A stretch of DNA of 19,976 nt. Origin: Zygnema cylindricum. Taxonomy: Eukaryota; Streptophyta; Zygnematophyceae; Zygnematales; Zygnemataceae. A model generated the notes under the pieces. The model worked only from the letters and a program-made list of their open reading frames with translations. It was not told the DNA's origin and did not search any database. Location: NCBI GenBank assembly GCA_037447655.1, contig JBBHKE010001764.1, positions 496,737-516,712 of the forward strand. The letters run 5' to 3'. Shown here piece after piece: positions 1-9,027 of the stretch (within the stretch, counting starts at the first letter, position 1; each line of letters opens with the position of its first letter). The position numbers and the translations under genes were made by a program.

Positions 1-412
1 GATGAGGAGTGGCCAAACCTTGAGTGAGGTGCCTTAGAATGAAGTTCTTTGCAGCCATGTTTACATCCTCCCACATTTGAGTATCGTTCTCCACGGTCTT
101 CACGGTCGCCGCTCCCGATACTGTGGCAATAGGAGTGAGGGGTGTCTCCTTCCCTTTCTCCTTTTCGGACACACTACTGTCCCCATCATCTGCCTCCTTC
201 GCTGAGGCAGCCGTTGTTGCAGAAAACCTTACTCCCCCAAATCCTGGTGGAGTTCGCGAAGGTGGACGTTTCACTTGTCCACTGACGATACCCCAGTATC
301 GTTTTTCACACAAAGCTCCCATCATCATGGCTTCCCAATAGATGAACCCAGATCCATTAAAGGTGGCACCCTAGAGGGTGGGGCCCATAACCTGCAATTC
401 TGTGTCCTCCAT
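1..412 (-). pseudogene. Copia-type gag, N-terminal part, runs off left edge
   Basis: Read on the minus strand, a gag-like frame begins at the ATG at 412-410 (MEDTELQVMG), meets a TAG at 373-371, then stays open for 123 codons to the window edge. The open part contains FNGSGFIYWEAMM followed by a W-rich segment, and near the edge MWEDVNMAAKNFILRHL. This is the pattern of the copia gag N-terminus (FxGxNYxxW, then an aliphatic helix region). Gag forms the cytoplasmic retroelement particle. The start region (QVMG ahead of FNG) matches the gag at 6284, so the two are probably one family. The TAG and missing remainder suggest a relic, but only one disabling change is visible. Confidence is moderate because only about a third of a typical gag is inside the window. 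Confidence 0.6.
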
Positions 413-905
413 TGGACCACAGAATACAGGAAGCCTCTAGATAGTATTTAACTAACCCACTTTAAGCCACAACCACTGCTGCCCTAGAAGGCAAACTGAC
501 AATTTGACTGCATCCCTGTGTAGCCTGGACTCCCCTGAGTCCGTAGAAAAAAAAATCACTGAAAACGGCCAACCAGGCGATAAGTTATAGGGTGGCAAAG
601 ATGCCAATTTATACAAACTCTCTGAGAGAGAGGACTATCTACCTAAATTTTCCTAAGTCCTAGTTTTTCCTAATTCCCTCTCACAGCTCCTATCTACTGC
701 CTGTACGAACCAATCACAAAACTGTATAGTACTAGAAAGTACTACTGCCGATGTACTTTCTGTACGGCCTCTGTACGACAAGGCCATAAGTGGACGCGTG
801 TATACTTTCCACTCATATGTACGTTCCTCGGAATTCCTGCGACCGAATGATGTCTCCCCACGTGGCGCCAGGTGATGCCACGTCACTAAATGCCAAAGTG
901 ACCAC
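397..905 (-). repeat. Hairpin-rich retroelement leader/LTR segment, copy C
   Basis: This stretch aligns in order with the tandem units at 6877-7553: a shared terminal hairpin, then AAGCCTCTA, ACTCCCCTGAGTC, ATAAGTTAT, a CTCTCT/AGAGAG hairpin, CTAAGTCCTA, TATCTACT, ACCAATCA, TGCCGATGTACTTT and CCACGTGG. It lies directly upstream, in minus-strand direction, of the gag at 1-412, so it is best read as LTR plus 5' leader. I see no clear TG/CA ends and no tRNA primer site, so the LTR/leader border is not fixed. Hairpins are at 397-425, 480-493, 527-542, 593-606 and 618-632, with a weak one at 568-578. Confidence 0.6.
859..886 (-). promoter_or_regulatory. G-box plus second ACGT element in leader copy C
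   Basis: A palindromic CCACGTGG (CACGTG at 859-864) is followed by CCACGTCAC at 878-886. The tandem copy A keeps both ACGT cores in the same order (7339-7344 and 7350-7358). CACGTG and TGACGT cores are the known targets of plant bZIP and bHLH factors, so this may be the U3 promoter region of the element. That reading is inference from motif and position. Confidence 0.4.
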
Positions 906-1385
906 TCCGGGATTTCGGCGATGATGTGCGCCGTTGGATTATATGCGAAACGTAATCTTGGCCGGAATAAATACTTGCGCGATATTTGTTCCGATGTAGA
1001 AATAAAATGCGTGGTATCCGTTTTGAATTAGCGTCGTACGACGTACTTTATAAAACTGTATATATGTACGCCGTAAACAGTTTTAGTTAAATGAACTTTA
1101 TCCTTTCGAACTAAATATATATCTATCACATACCATAGCACTTAGTATTGGTCCTAGTCTATTAGGATAAAGCTGACCGCTACCGGTCGATTTGACGAAC
1201 CGTAGGTACCCGGGATCAAATCTCTGGTCCGTCAAGGATATTTTTAGTAACCTACTAAAAATAGCTGTCTGTTGAACTAAGGCAGCCATGGATCAACCTC
1301 TCTCTCTTTCCTTCAGTGACTACAGCAAGTATGGGGGCTAGAGAGCGGAGGTGGAGGCAGGCTGTCCGTCCTTTTTTTTTTTCTT
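906..1385. other. No gene seen; flank between two retroelement remnants
   Basis: No convincing coding frame. The stretch is rich in GTAC words and short palindromes (CGTCGTACGACG near 1032). An 11-T run at 1372-1382, just left of the gag stop, reads on the minus strand as an A-tract directly after the gag coding end. Confidence 0.4.
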
Positions 1386-2174
1386 TTATAAAAACATATT
1401 TAAACCTAGAAAATACTCTAGAAATCTATAAATTTCAACACACTCTTTCTCCAAATTTCCTTCACTACTTACCGAATCAAAGGTAAGATTAAGAACCGGA
1501 AAATCATCACCGGTTTCATTACCATAGTCAAAGTAATTTGCATTACCGAAACCACGACCACCACCGCGGCCTCCTCCTCGGCCGCCACCTCGGGCACCTC
1601 TATCACTTCCTCTACCTCCTCTTCCACTTCCGGAATCTCCACTCTTCGCATAACATTGAGGACTCGTATGCCCCCACTTACCGCAAAAATGACATTGCTT
1701 GTCCTTATCCGGACAAGAGGAAGACAAATGTCCAAGCCGGTTACATCGGTAGCATGTCACGTTGGAAAGATCCGAAGGGACCTTTGGTGGACGACCTTGA
1801 TCCCTCTTGTTGCCTCGGCCGCCACCACCACCTCTCGGGCCACCTCCTCTACCACCTCCTCTTCCACCGGCATAGTTAAGATCCGGGGTTTCGGGAGTAG
1901 TAGAGTCGAGAACTCCTCCTCCTCCACTTGAGGAAGATGATGGAGTTCCCTCCGACATTTTGATAAAATTGACGGTGAATCCAAATGTGTTATCCGCTTT
2001 CGCTCGTAAAATAGCTTTAATATGCGAAAGCCTCTCCGGTAAAGCATTAAAAAAAACGCTTAACTTATCCGCATCCAAGATAACTCGGCCATTGTTGATT
2101 AATTGCTCGAGTATAATATTGAAGCGCTTCACGACATCATCCATCAATTCATTTGACTTGATTTTAAAATTCAT
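1386..2174 (-). pseudogene. Copia-type gag, C-terminal half with two zinc knuckles and RGG boxes
   Basis: This 262-codon frame continues the gag that starts at 2820, in a different frame. Residues 1-75 resemble the copia gag capsid region. Residues 103-121 are a glycine/arginine-rich RGG stretch. Two CX2CX4HX4C zinc knuckles follow (C141-C144-H149-C154 and C161-C164-H169-C174), then a second RGG stretch at about 183-209. The knuckles are the family's nucleic-acid-binding motif; flanking RGG boxes would add RNA affinity. No protease, integrase or reverse transcriptase follows: after TAA at 1388-1386 comes an A-tract and unrelated DNA. It is separated from the first half by a frameshift, so the copy looks dead as a single polyprotein. 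Confidence 0.75.
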
Positions 2175-2820
2175 AGTGTCGGTATAAACATATTGACCCT
2201 TGTTCTAAAATGCCTTTCTCATATTGCTCCTCAAGTGCTTGCCAACACTCATGGGCCGTGCCGTGAGCAAGGAAATGATCAAGCACGGAAAAAGTGCAAT
2301 TTTTCATCAAACCGGTCGTTGCCGCAATATCCTTCAACCTCCATTGAGCAGGTGCCTTACTCTCGAGTGGCATTTTCTCTTCTCCATTGACAATTCTCCA
2401 AAGCTTTTTGAGAATAAGTTGGCCTAAAATAAACTTCTTCCAAACAGCATAATTGGTGCCGTTTAAGGCCACAGATTTCCCTGACATATTATAGTTTTCT
2501 TTGTTTTCCAATCCTTCGTCAAACTCAGACTCTTCTTCTTCTATCTTCGACTTTCCCTTCCTAATCCTCTCTTTTCTCTCACTCTCATTAGCTCCTCCAA
2601 TGAATGGATCGGAAGCCAAAAAGGAAGTGTTTTCTTTGCTCTCACTCGGTTGAGTTTGAAAACGGGAATTTACATATTTCATAAGTGTGTCAAACATTTC
2701 CTCAAATTTTCTCTCCGTATTCCGGGTCTCCTCAAATTGAGAACACGAAAAAGTAAACTCTCTTGCTCTCTCTGAAGTCGACATGGGGGAAGGAGTATTT
2801 CTATTCTTGTTCCTCCCCAT
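2164..2820 (-). pseudogene. Copia-type gag, N-terminal half
   Basis: This 218-codon frame begins with ATG at 2820-2818. The first 110 residues are charged and low in complexity. Residues 119-128 read LNGTNYAVWK, the conserved start of plant copia gag (DUF4219/UBN2 type). They are followed by LWRIVNG (140-146) and a W-containing helix near 189-200, also as in that family. The frame stops at TAA where the downstream gag half is already open in another frame, within a run of four Ts. This points to a small indel that split one gag into two. Upstream, in its own direction, lie a primer binding site and an LTR, so the 5' layout of the element is intact. Confidence 0.75.
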
Positions 2821-2850
2821 GCGCTCTCTCTCTCTATCTCCAAAGCACTA

Positions 2851-2862
2851 GCTCCGATACCA
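2851..2862 (-). promoter_or_regulatory. Primer binding site (initiator Met-tRNA type)
   Basis: On the minus strand the sequence is TGGTATCGGAGC, one base from TGGTATCAGAGC, the usual plant retrotransposon site complementary to initiator methionine tRNA. It lies 2 bases from the TG/CA-type end of the putative LTR at 2865, and 31 bases upstream of the gag ATG in minus-strand direction. Reverse transcription of the element would start here. Confidence 0.75.
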
Positions 2863-2864
2863 AT

Positions 2865-3505
2865 TGTAGGATCTTGAGCAAAAGACATTCACTCAAAATA
2901 ATTCACAAAACATAAATCATTTACATAGCGAAAGCTCATAAAAGACAAGAGGAATATTGAGCCAAAAAGAATTATAAGTGTTCTTGGCCGAAGCCTCTTT
3001 ACATCATCTCTCTTCTCTCTCTTCTCTCTTCTCTTTAACTTATCTCTTACTCCAAGATTAATCCTCTATGATTCAATCATATAAGATTTAATACTCTGCA
3101 CAAATACATTGCTGCCTATATACTCGCTACTCCGTATTAAGAGACAACAAGGTATGACAAGCAAAACTTAGCGTAGCGACAAAGTCTGTCCCTAGGTGAC
3201 TGTGCACTCTTCAATGAAAGTTCCACGAAGGAAGGCGCACGCGCTTTCTTCCTTCGAAACATCTAACTCCAAACATTGACTTTACACTTGTCACTTCACG
3301 AACACACCTGCACGCAAATTGAAACACCGGCGCACGAAACAAACAAGTGACGCGAAACGAAATAGAACATTTCGCTCACGGATATCAAAAGTATCCTCGC
3401 GAAACGACGTAGTACTTTTTGTATGATGACGCGACACTTCGCGTCAAGCAAACAAATGTTGGTATGACGCTTCGCAAAATGTCGCAAAAGCGACGATAAC
3501 CCCAC
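2865..3505 (-). repeat. 5' LTR of the minus-strand copia-like element (outer end approximate)
   Basis: The inner end is well placed: TGTAGGATC begins at 2865 directly beside the primer binding site. A TATA box (3117-3122) lies inside, as expected for an LTR promoter. The outer border is uncertain. I put it near the CA before the CT microsatellite (about 3505), but no second LTR is in the window for comparison and no target-site duplication could be matched. Confidence 0.5.
3117..3122 (-). promoter_or_regulatory. TATA box of the LTR
   Basis: On the minus strand the sequence is TATATAGGCAGC. It is about 300 bases upstream of the gag ATG and inside the LTR, so it is the likely promoter of the element. 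Confidence 0.45.
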
Positions 3506-3506
3506 A

Positions 3507-3995
<489 letters not shown>

Positions 3996-4224
3996 CAGTG
4001 CACATCGCTAATGGTTATTAGTGTTAGAGTTTTTTTCGCCACTGAAAACATATTTTTTCCGTGCACACTTATCAGATTGTCAATCGAAGACCACCAATTG
4101 GAAGGTGAGAATCTTGCATTTTAATAGCAACCATCGGGTTGACAATCCGACAAGTGTGCACGCAGATAAATATGTTTTAAGTGGAGAAAAAAGTTTAATA
4201 ATAATAACGATTAGCGGTATAGTG
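3996..4224. mobile_element. Fold-back MITE, 229 bp
   Basis: The left arm (3996-4086) and right arm (4135-4224) are inverted copies over about 90 bases, with scattered mismatches and a 48-base spacer. Matching blocks include CGCTAATnGTTATTA, AAAACATATTT, GTGCACACTT and GATTGTCAA. The outer ends read CAGTGCACATCGCTAAT on the left and CACTATACCGCTAAT on the right strand. There is no coding capacity. The element at 9335-9861 has the same terminal words, so this is a family. A CACTA-like start is suggestive, but no target-site duplication is visible and the superfamily is unresolved. Confidence 0.75.
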
Positions 4225-4264
4225 ATTTGACACATTATATTAGTAAAAGTGGCTTAGTTGGAAC

Positions 4265-4332
4265 TATTACTTTGCCACACTTTTTGTGCCCATAGACTCA
4301 AATGATTTACCATCGTGGTTGAATTTATCCTG
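4265..4332 (-). repeat. Dispersed 65-bp repeat, copy 1
   Basis: On the minus strand this reads GGATAAATT...CACGATGGTAAA(T)CAT..TGAGTC..GGG.ACAAAAA.G..TGGCA. The same ordered words occur on the plus strand at 7715-7795 and 9028-9092. The core GATGG-TAAA-CCATC is an inverted repeat in the best copy. Confidence 0.6.
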
Positions 4333-4474
4333 TGTGGAGATTTTCCAATGTCGGCATCATACTCTTTGTAACGTTTGAACGACCATATCCATTGTTGGAT
4401 TCACGTGACGATAAACGTTTACAACAGCGCCGAAATTCTAACTGATTGTTTGCAATTGAAAGCATAGATGTTAA

Positions 4475-4645
4475 TGTTATGTATCGGTAAGGATTTGTCG
4501 ATAACTGATATAGGGCTTTTTTTGGGTAGCCGATAATCGATATATTGGTACGATATAACGTTATCGGTGTTATCGCCGATAATACCCGATATTTATCGGT
4601 TATTATCGGCGATAACACCGATATCGATTTCTATCGGCGATAGCT
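4475..4645. repeat. TATCGG-rich block with a perfect cruciform at 4562-4623
   Basis: The arms at 4562-4584 and 4601-4623 are perfect 23-base inverted copies. The 16-base spacer is itself self-complementary (CCGAT/ATCGG). The surrounding bases repeat TATCGG and CGATA words many times in both orientations. There is no coding potential. It could be the remnant of a hairpin-ended element or a replication-slippage palindrome. Confidence 0.85.
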
Positions 4646-4899
4646 GTACGGACCGTACAGATAAATGTACGGCTAGTACACTCATCTATACGCGTCATTC
4701 CTCGAACGCGCCGCTGACCCCCTTCCCCCCGATTTCGGTAAAAAATCGCGATATTTCTTTCATTATTTTTAGTTTAAGGGGGTTTTACTTGGGAACCCCT
4801 TCTAGTATGTCCTTTAGACTGTTATCGGTATATAAATAAAAGAACTTTGTTTGCCTTTCTGGAAACCCTTATATAGGCGATGTGTCAGCCTTGGTTTTT
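4646..4899. other. Spacer without recognised gene
   Basis: Contains CTGTACGGACCGTACAG (near 4644), a 17-base inverted repeat, and a short C-run. No gene is supported. Confidence 0.4.
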
Positions 4900-5335
4900 G
4901 TCTGTGCGTCCTCAGTACGGATTACAGTACAACTAGCACAATGTAACGTTGCCGCCTGTCGCTATGCATACCGTCGTACAGATGGCATAATGTAACATTG
5001 CCAACCGTCCGCAATACAAACCGCGTACGGTAGGCACAATTTGAGGCTGCCGTGCGTCCGCAGTACGACCCGTCGTACCATTGGCACATTACAACGTTAT
5101 CGTGCGTACGCAGTACATACCGCGTAGGTTGGCATAATTTGACGTTGCCATGCGCCCACAGTATGGACCGCTTAAGGTTGACATAATTTTACGTTGTCGT
5201 GCGTCTACAGTACGGACCACGTACTGTTGGCATAATTTGACGTTGTCGTGCGTCTGAAGTATAGACCGCGTACGGTTGGCACAATTTGAAGTTGCAGTGC
5301 GACAATAGTACGAACCCTTGTACCGTGTTGTAATT
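4900..5335. repeat. Diverged minisatellite, about nine units of 48-50 bp
   Basis: Units have the order GCGTCnnCAGTACGGACC, then GCGTACGGTTGGCA, then yAATTTGACGTTGyCGT. They can be followed from about 4906 to 5335 with 10-30 percent divergence. Most units keep the paired GTACG...CGTAC and GGCA...TGCC words, so each can fold. There is no open frame across the array. Confidence 0.8.
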
Positions 5336-5637
5336 TATAAATCTTTATTTCAGTAAATAGGGGTAAAAATAACTTAGGATATTTTCCAAGTAATACTTAC
5401 CTTTATTAGCGTTACAGTAGCAAACAGTACAGTAGAGTGTATCGTACTTTTGCAGGGACACGTGTCGGCGAAAGAACGTATGCAGGTTCTTCGGAGTGGC
5501 GCCAACTGTCAACCTTACGTGTCAAACAGTTGACGATTCGATTCTTATGATCGGACGAACGGGATCTGACCCGGGTATTCCGGAAACATATGGTACAGTT
5601 CGACGATACCATCATCGATCCAATTTGCTCCAACGGA
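5336..5637. other. Spacer with a 10-base G-box palindrome
   Basis: GACACGTGTC at 5457-5466 is a perfect palindrome with a CACGTG core. TGGCGCCAAC at about 5495 resembles the first bases of some gypsy-type primer sites, but nothing around it confirms an element. No gene is supported. Confidence 0.35.
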
Positions 5638-5706
5638 CACGATTCACCCGGGACCATAAGCGTGATTCACGAGGGACCACAAGCGTGATTCGCGTGGGAC
5701 CACAAG
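5638..5706. repeat. Three tandem 23-bp units
   Basis: Units 5638-5660, 5661-5683 and 5684-5706 share the plan CGTGATTCACGAGGGACCAC followed by AAG. The first unit is the most diverged. The inner GTGATTCAC is an inverted repeat. Confidence 0.85.
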
Positions 5707-6283
5707 TGACAAAGCACTCAGGTGCTTCGTACTACACGACGACATTCGGCTGGACATTAGCGATAACCACTGACTAAGCATTTGGAAGGTTTTGTGTACA
5801 TTTCGAACGTTTTGTGTACTTTTCAATATTTGTAAATATCTGAATAACATTGGTTTGTAGTTTAGTGTAATAAAAAATAGTGTTCAATTAATCAGGTTTT
5901 TAGAAAATAATAATTAGGGTTTTAAGGTACAGTGACGTACAGGTAGGATGCTTTATCGTTAGTCACGATAATAACCGTAGTAAGGTTACCCAAATTAGTG
6001 TAGATCAGTAGATACACACTGTGAGTATATAACTTAGGACTTAGCCAAATTTGTAGTATCCAGTTTTGGGAATATGATTTTATGAGGGCAGTTTTTTGGG
6101 AAATTTCCAAACATCATATCTTATGGTTCACTAAGTCATTTCAGCTGCAAATATGGGAATTGTCAGTTAAGTGTATTGTGTATCACTGTGACAAATTTGA
6201 GGCATATTGGCTTTCTGGGTCATATTTTGTGTCAGTTCAAAGTTGGCTTTGAGAAGGTACTTTGATAGTTTCTAGTGGTGTTC
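5707..6283. other. AT-rich spacer, no gene seen
   Basis: No coding signal. It may include the leader of the gag that begins at 6284, but no LTR ends or primer site were recognised. Confidence 0.4.
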
Positions 6284-6876
6284 ATGTCTACTTCCACTAC
6301 TACTACAAGTTCTCCTCCTGCAACAGTGGTTGTAGAACAACAGGTTATGGGCCTTTCGTCAAGAATTCCTATCTTCAATGGCCCAAAGTATGCTTAATGG
6401 GCAACGATGGTTGAATCGTCGTTTGAAACTGCTGACTTATTGAGGGTCTTGGATGGCTCCCTTGATGAAACAGATCCAACTTGGGCGAAAAAGAATTCAA
6501 TGGCAAGGAACAATCTAATTCTTTGTATTTTAGAAAATTTGGTCATATCTCGATTGAAAATGAAGAAGGCGAGCGAGATTTGGACATCAGTGAAATCCGC
6601 TTTTGAGAAAGCGAATGTTCAAGATGAGCTCTTCGTGGCTGGAAAAATTTGGGGATACAAATACTCGAGGGTACAATGGTCGAGTATTGTGACAATTTTC
6701 GTGCACTCATTGATGCTCACAATTCTGCTAGGGGGTCATTTTGTGAGTTTCAACAGTCAACTTTGCTTATTAGAGGTCTCCCTAGTAGCATGGAGGGTGT
6801 GTATGTCCAGTTAAAAAGTCATGATAAAGCTAGCTGGTCATTTCAGTTAGCATATAATCTTATATTCGAGGATGTA
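6284..6876 (+). pseudogene. Decayed copia-type gag
   Basis: The frame starts with ATG at 6284 and a Ser/Thr-rich leader. It reaches QVMG and then FNGPKY (the gag FxGxNY position) and hits TAA at 6395-6397. It reopens with a typical gag capsid region (WATMVESSFE, LDGSLDETDPTW, NNLILCIL). Near 6650 the similarity shifts to another frame, which continues with EYCDNFRALI and LIRGLPSSMEGVY, the usual gag order, up to the junction at 6876. One stop and one frameshift make it a relic. The right end is cut by the 486-bp tandem repeat. The QVMG...FNG start matches the gag at 1-412. Confidence 0.75.
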
Positions 6877-7362
6877 ACTCTGAGACCTCCATAGGACCTC
6901 AGAGTAGGCAGCTCACACGAAGCCTCTATGATAACCCTGACCCCTAAGTGTTTCAGCAAGAATAACTGCCACCCTGGCAAACAAAAACTCAGACCACCTT
7001 CACCCCTGTAAAGGCAAGACTCCCCTGAGTCTATAACAAAAAGAATCTCTGAATTTGCTCCCCTGAGCAGTAAGTTATGAAGGGTCAAAGTTGACCTTTT
7101 GTACAGAAGCTCTCTGGGAGAGAGGGTCCAATCTATCAAATTTTTCTAAGTCCTATCTCTCTCTAAACTCTATCTACTGAAGTACGGCACCAATCATAAT
7201 AGTGTATCGTACATAAGGTACAAGTGCCGATGTACTTTATGTACGGATATTGTACAACATGGCCAACAAGTCGACACATGCCATTTTTGGATTCGTTCTT
7301 GGAATCCCAAGAGATGTCGCAATCCAATGTGATTTTGCCACGTGGCAATTGACGTGACTGAA
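6877..7362. repeat. 486-bp tandem unit, copy A (hairpin-rich leader)
   Basis: A full unit, homologous to 397-905 and repeated directly at 7363. Hairpins on the plus strand: 6877-6905 (ACTCTGAG/CTCAGAGT), 6967-6979 (TGCCA/TGGCA), 7017-7032 (AGACTC/GAGTCT), 7056-7069 (TGCTC/GAGCA), 7083-7096 (GGTCA/TGACC) and 7110-7124 (CTCTCT/AGAGAG). The two central ones share the core CTC-CCCT-GAG. The left junction with the decayed gag falls exactly at the base of the first hairpin. On the minus strand the loop of that hairpin contains ATGGAG, matching the gag start of copy C. Confidence 0.85.
7339..7358 (-). promoter_or_regulatory. G-box plus TGACGTGAC in unit A
   Basis: CACGTG at 7339-7344 is followed by TGACGTGAC at 7350-7358. 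The paired ACGT cores are shared with copy C (859-886). They are probably the promoter part of the retroelement segment. Confidence 0.4.
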
Positions 7363-7553
7363 ACTCTGAGACCTCCATAAGTCCTCAGAGTGGACAGCTT
7401 CCAAGAAGCCTCTAGGATAATCCTGACCCCTTTGTGTTTAAGCAAAAATAACTGCCACCCTGGCAGACAAAAACTCTGACCAACTTCACCCCTGTGAAGA
7501 CAAGACTCCCCTGAGTCGATAGCAAAAAGAATCTCTGAATTTGCTCCCCTGAG
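7363..7553. repeat. 486-bp tandem unit, copy B, cut by the gap
   Basis: A direct repeat of copy A. The first hairpin (7363-7370 with 7384-7391), TGCCACCCTGGCA and GACTCCCCTGAGTC are unchanged or nearly so. The sequence stops at the N run inside the fourth hairpin, so the number of further units is unknown. Confidence 0.9.
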
Positions 7554-7563
7554 NNNNNNNNNN
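7554..7563. other. Assembly gap (10 N)
   Basis: Ten Ns interrupt a tandem array; a short run of Ns is usually a placeholder of unknown true length. Frames crossing it are not reliable. Confidence 0.95.
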
Positions 7564-7714
7564 CGAATAGGAAAAACGGACCAAGGGAGACGTACATCAA
7601 AAAGTCAAAACCGTAACAGCGGGGAAAACAAGGGCTCCTTAGTATACAGGAAAAGTAGGAAAAGGAGGATAAGGAGGAAAAGGAGGAAAAGGAGGAAAAG
7701 GAAGAGGAGGTGAG

Positions 7715-7795
7715 GATAATGCAAGACTGAATTTTAAAAGCACGATGGTAAACCATATGAGTCCATGGGAACAAAAGGGGCGACAATGCCAAAAC
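7715..7795 (+). repeat. Dispersed 65-bp repeat, copy 2
   Basis: Carries GCACGATGGTAAACCATATG, then AGTCCATGGGAACAAAAGGGG. This is the same ordered core as at 9028-9092 and, inverted, at 4265-4332. Confidence 0.65.
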
Positions 7796-8261
7796 TGAAA
7801 AACTACATGCAGAGGGAACCAGGCAAAAAGGATAAGCAAGATGAAAGAAACGAACACAAATATTGACATGTAAAACAAAGATACTCAAAGAGGCCGCAAC
7901 CACTAAAGTGAGGACACAATAGTGCGCGCTTAAACCACCATTACCCAACCAAACCTCAACATAAACATATATCTACGAAAAGCAACCTCGTAAGTCCCCA
8001 AGTTCGGGGAGCACGCTGGGGGAATTTTAGAGCACGCCGACGATCCATAACCGCGATAGCCGATCGAAGGAGGATAGAAGCTCGTACTCGTTGTAAAGCC
8101 ATAGATAAACGTTGACGATAAAAAGAAGTAAGGACCGAAGCAAAAGGGCTCCAAGGGTCCTGACTCTTGAGAGCCCTTCCAAAAGTCTTGAGAAACTGAG
8201 TAAAGGTGGATGAGGGAGGCCAAGCATAAACCTGAGGGCGGTGGTGAATTGAGTAGGCGTG

Positions 8262-8345
8262 AAATATAGAGTGGAAAAAATAATAAGTGTGGCCAATAGC
8301 CAACCCAAGGACCGTAAGAGAGAAAAGGGGCATATGGAGAATAAA
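8262..8345 (-). pseudogene. Possible Derlin-like relic
   Basis: A minus-strand frame reads MPLFSLTVLGLAIGHTYYFF. Derlins (ER-membrane rhomboid-like proteins of ER-associated degradation) carry a LLGIxxGHxYYF segment in their last membrane helices. The frame continues to about 7956 without other convincing Derlin motifs, and I did not find the WR motif region upstream. This is either a small decayed fragment or a chance match in a hydrophobic, composition-biased frame. Confidence 0.2.
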
Positions 8346-8829
8346 AGAGAAGCACCTTGAGAATCTCGGATTTAACGACAACCTTATCATAAATTAATTC
8401 TTGGACACATATTCTAATACGGGTTTTGTAATAAGGGTGAAGAGAAATCGTCATTTTTGCTGAAGCAACGGGAGGAATAAAATATATAGCCTTCAAAAGA
8501 TACTGATGGAGAGGATGATGGAAACAAGAATAAAAAATTAAAAGAAAAAGAACAAGAAAACAATTTCCCAACCAACGATTGACGATTGTAGAGGCAATAA
8601 GGTACTCCGGTATAAGAATCGAGGTATGTGATAAGAGATTAAACTACTTAAGAGAGGGAGAGAGAGAGAGAGAACCACGTGGGATGGTTTAATAGGTCGA
8701 TGCTGACAAGAGGGAGGAATTTCCGAGAGATGAGAGTCTCGTCGTCGATGGGGGAAGAGGGAAGGAATGTCGATTTGGGAGAGGTGGGAAGAAAACAAAA
8801 GATGTCACCTCCAAGGAGAGGGAGGGATA

Positions 8830-8873
8830 ATGGGAGGGGGGGGGGGAGGGCGAGGGAAAGGGGAAGGGGGGGG
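8830..8873 (+). other. G-run cluster (quadruplex-capable)
   Basis: An 11-G run is followed by GGG, GGG, GGGG and an 8- to 9-G run, each separated by 1-4 bases. This meets the usual four-run pattern for a G-quadruplex on the plus strand. Confidence 0.6.
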
Positions 8874-9027
8874 AAATTTCGGCTATGACATATTTACCCC
8901 GGAGGAATATTTTTGTCAAGAGTGGGGATGGTGGGAGTTGGGTGGGAGAAAAGGGGATGGAGAGAGAGTTAGGGGAAGAGAAATAGTGGGGGAAAGAGAG
9001 AGACTGGGGGGAAGAAAGGGGGGCAGG

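Noticed and set aside
5495-5511. TGGCGCCAACTGTC as a gypsy-type primer binding site
   Set aside because: Only the first seven bases fit; no LTR end or polyprotein frame is adjacent.
4900-5706. Possible CRISPR-like array in the regularly spaced repeats
   Set aside because: Units are diverged head-to-tail minisatellites with no unique spacers, in a eukaryotic context.
6843-7445. Minus-strand frames through the 486-bp units (LRSYGGLRV and similar)
   Set aside because: The shared words come from the DNA repeat; the diverged copy C does not keep the frame, whereas the hairpins are kept.
7412-8798. Several long minus-strand Phe/Pro/Leu-rich frames
   Set aside because: They follow the purine skew of the plus strand, overlap in all frames, and one crosses the N gap; apart from the short Derlin-like stretch no family motif is present.
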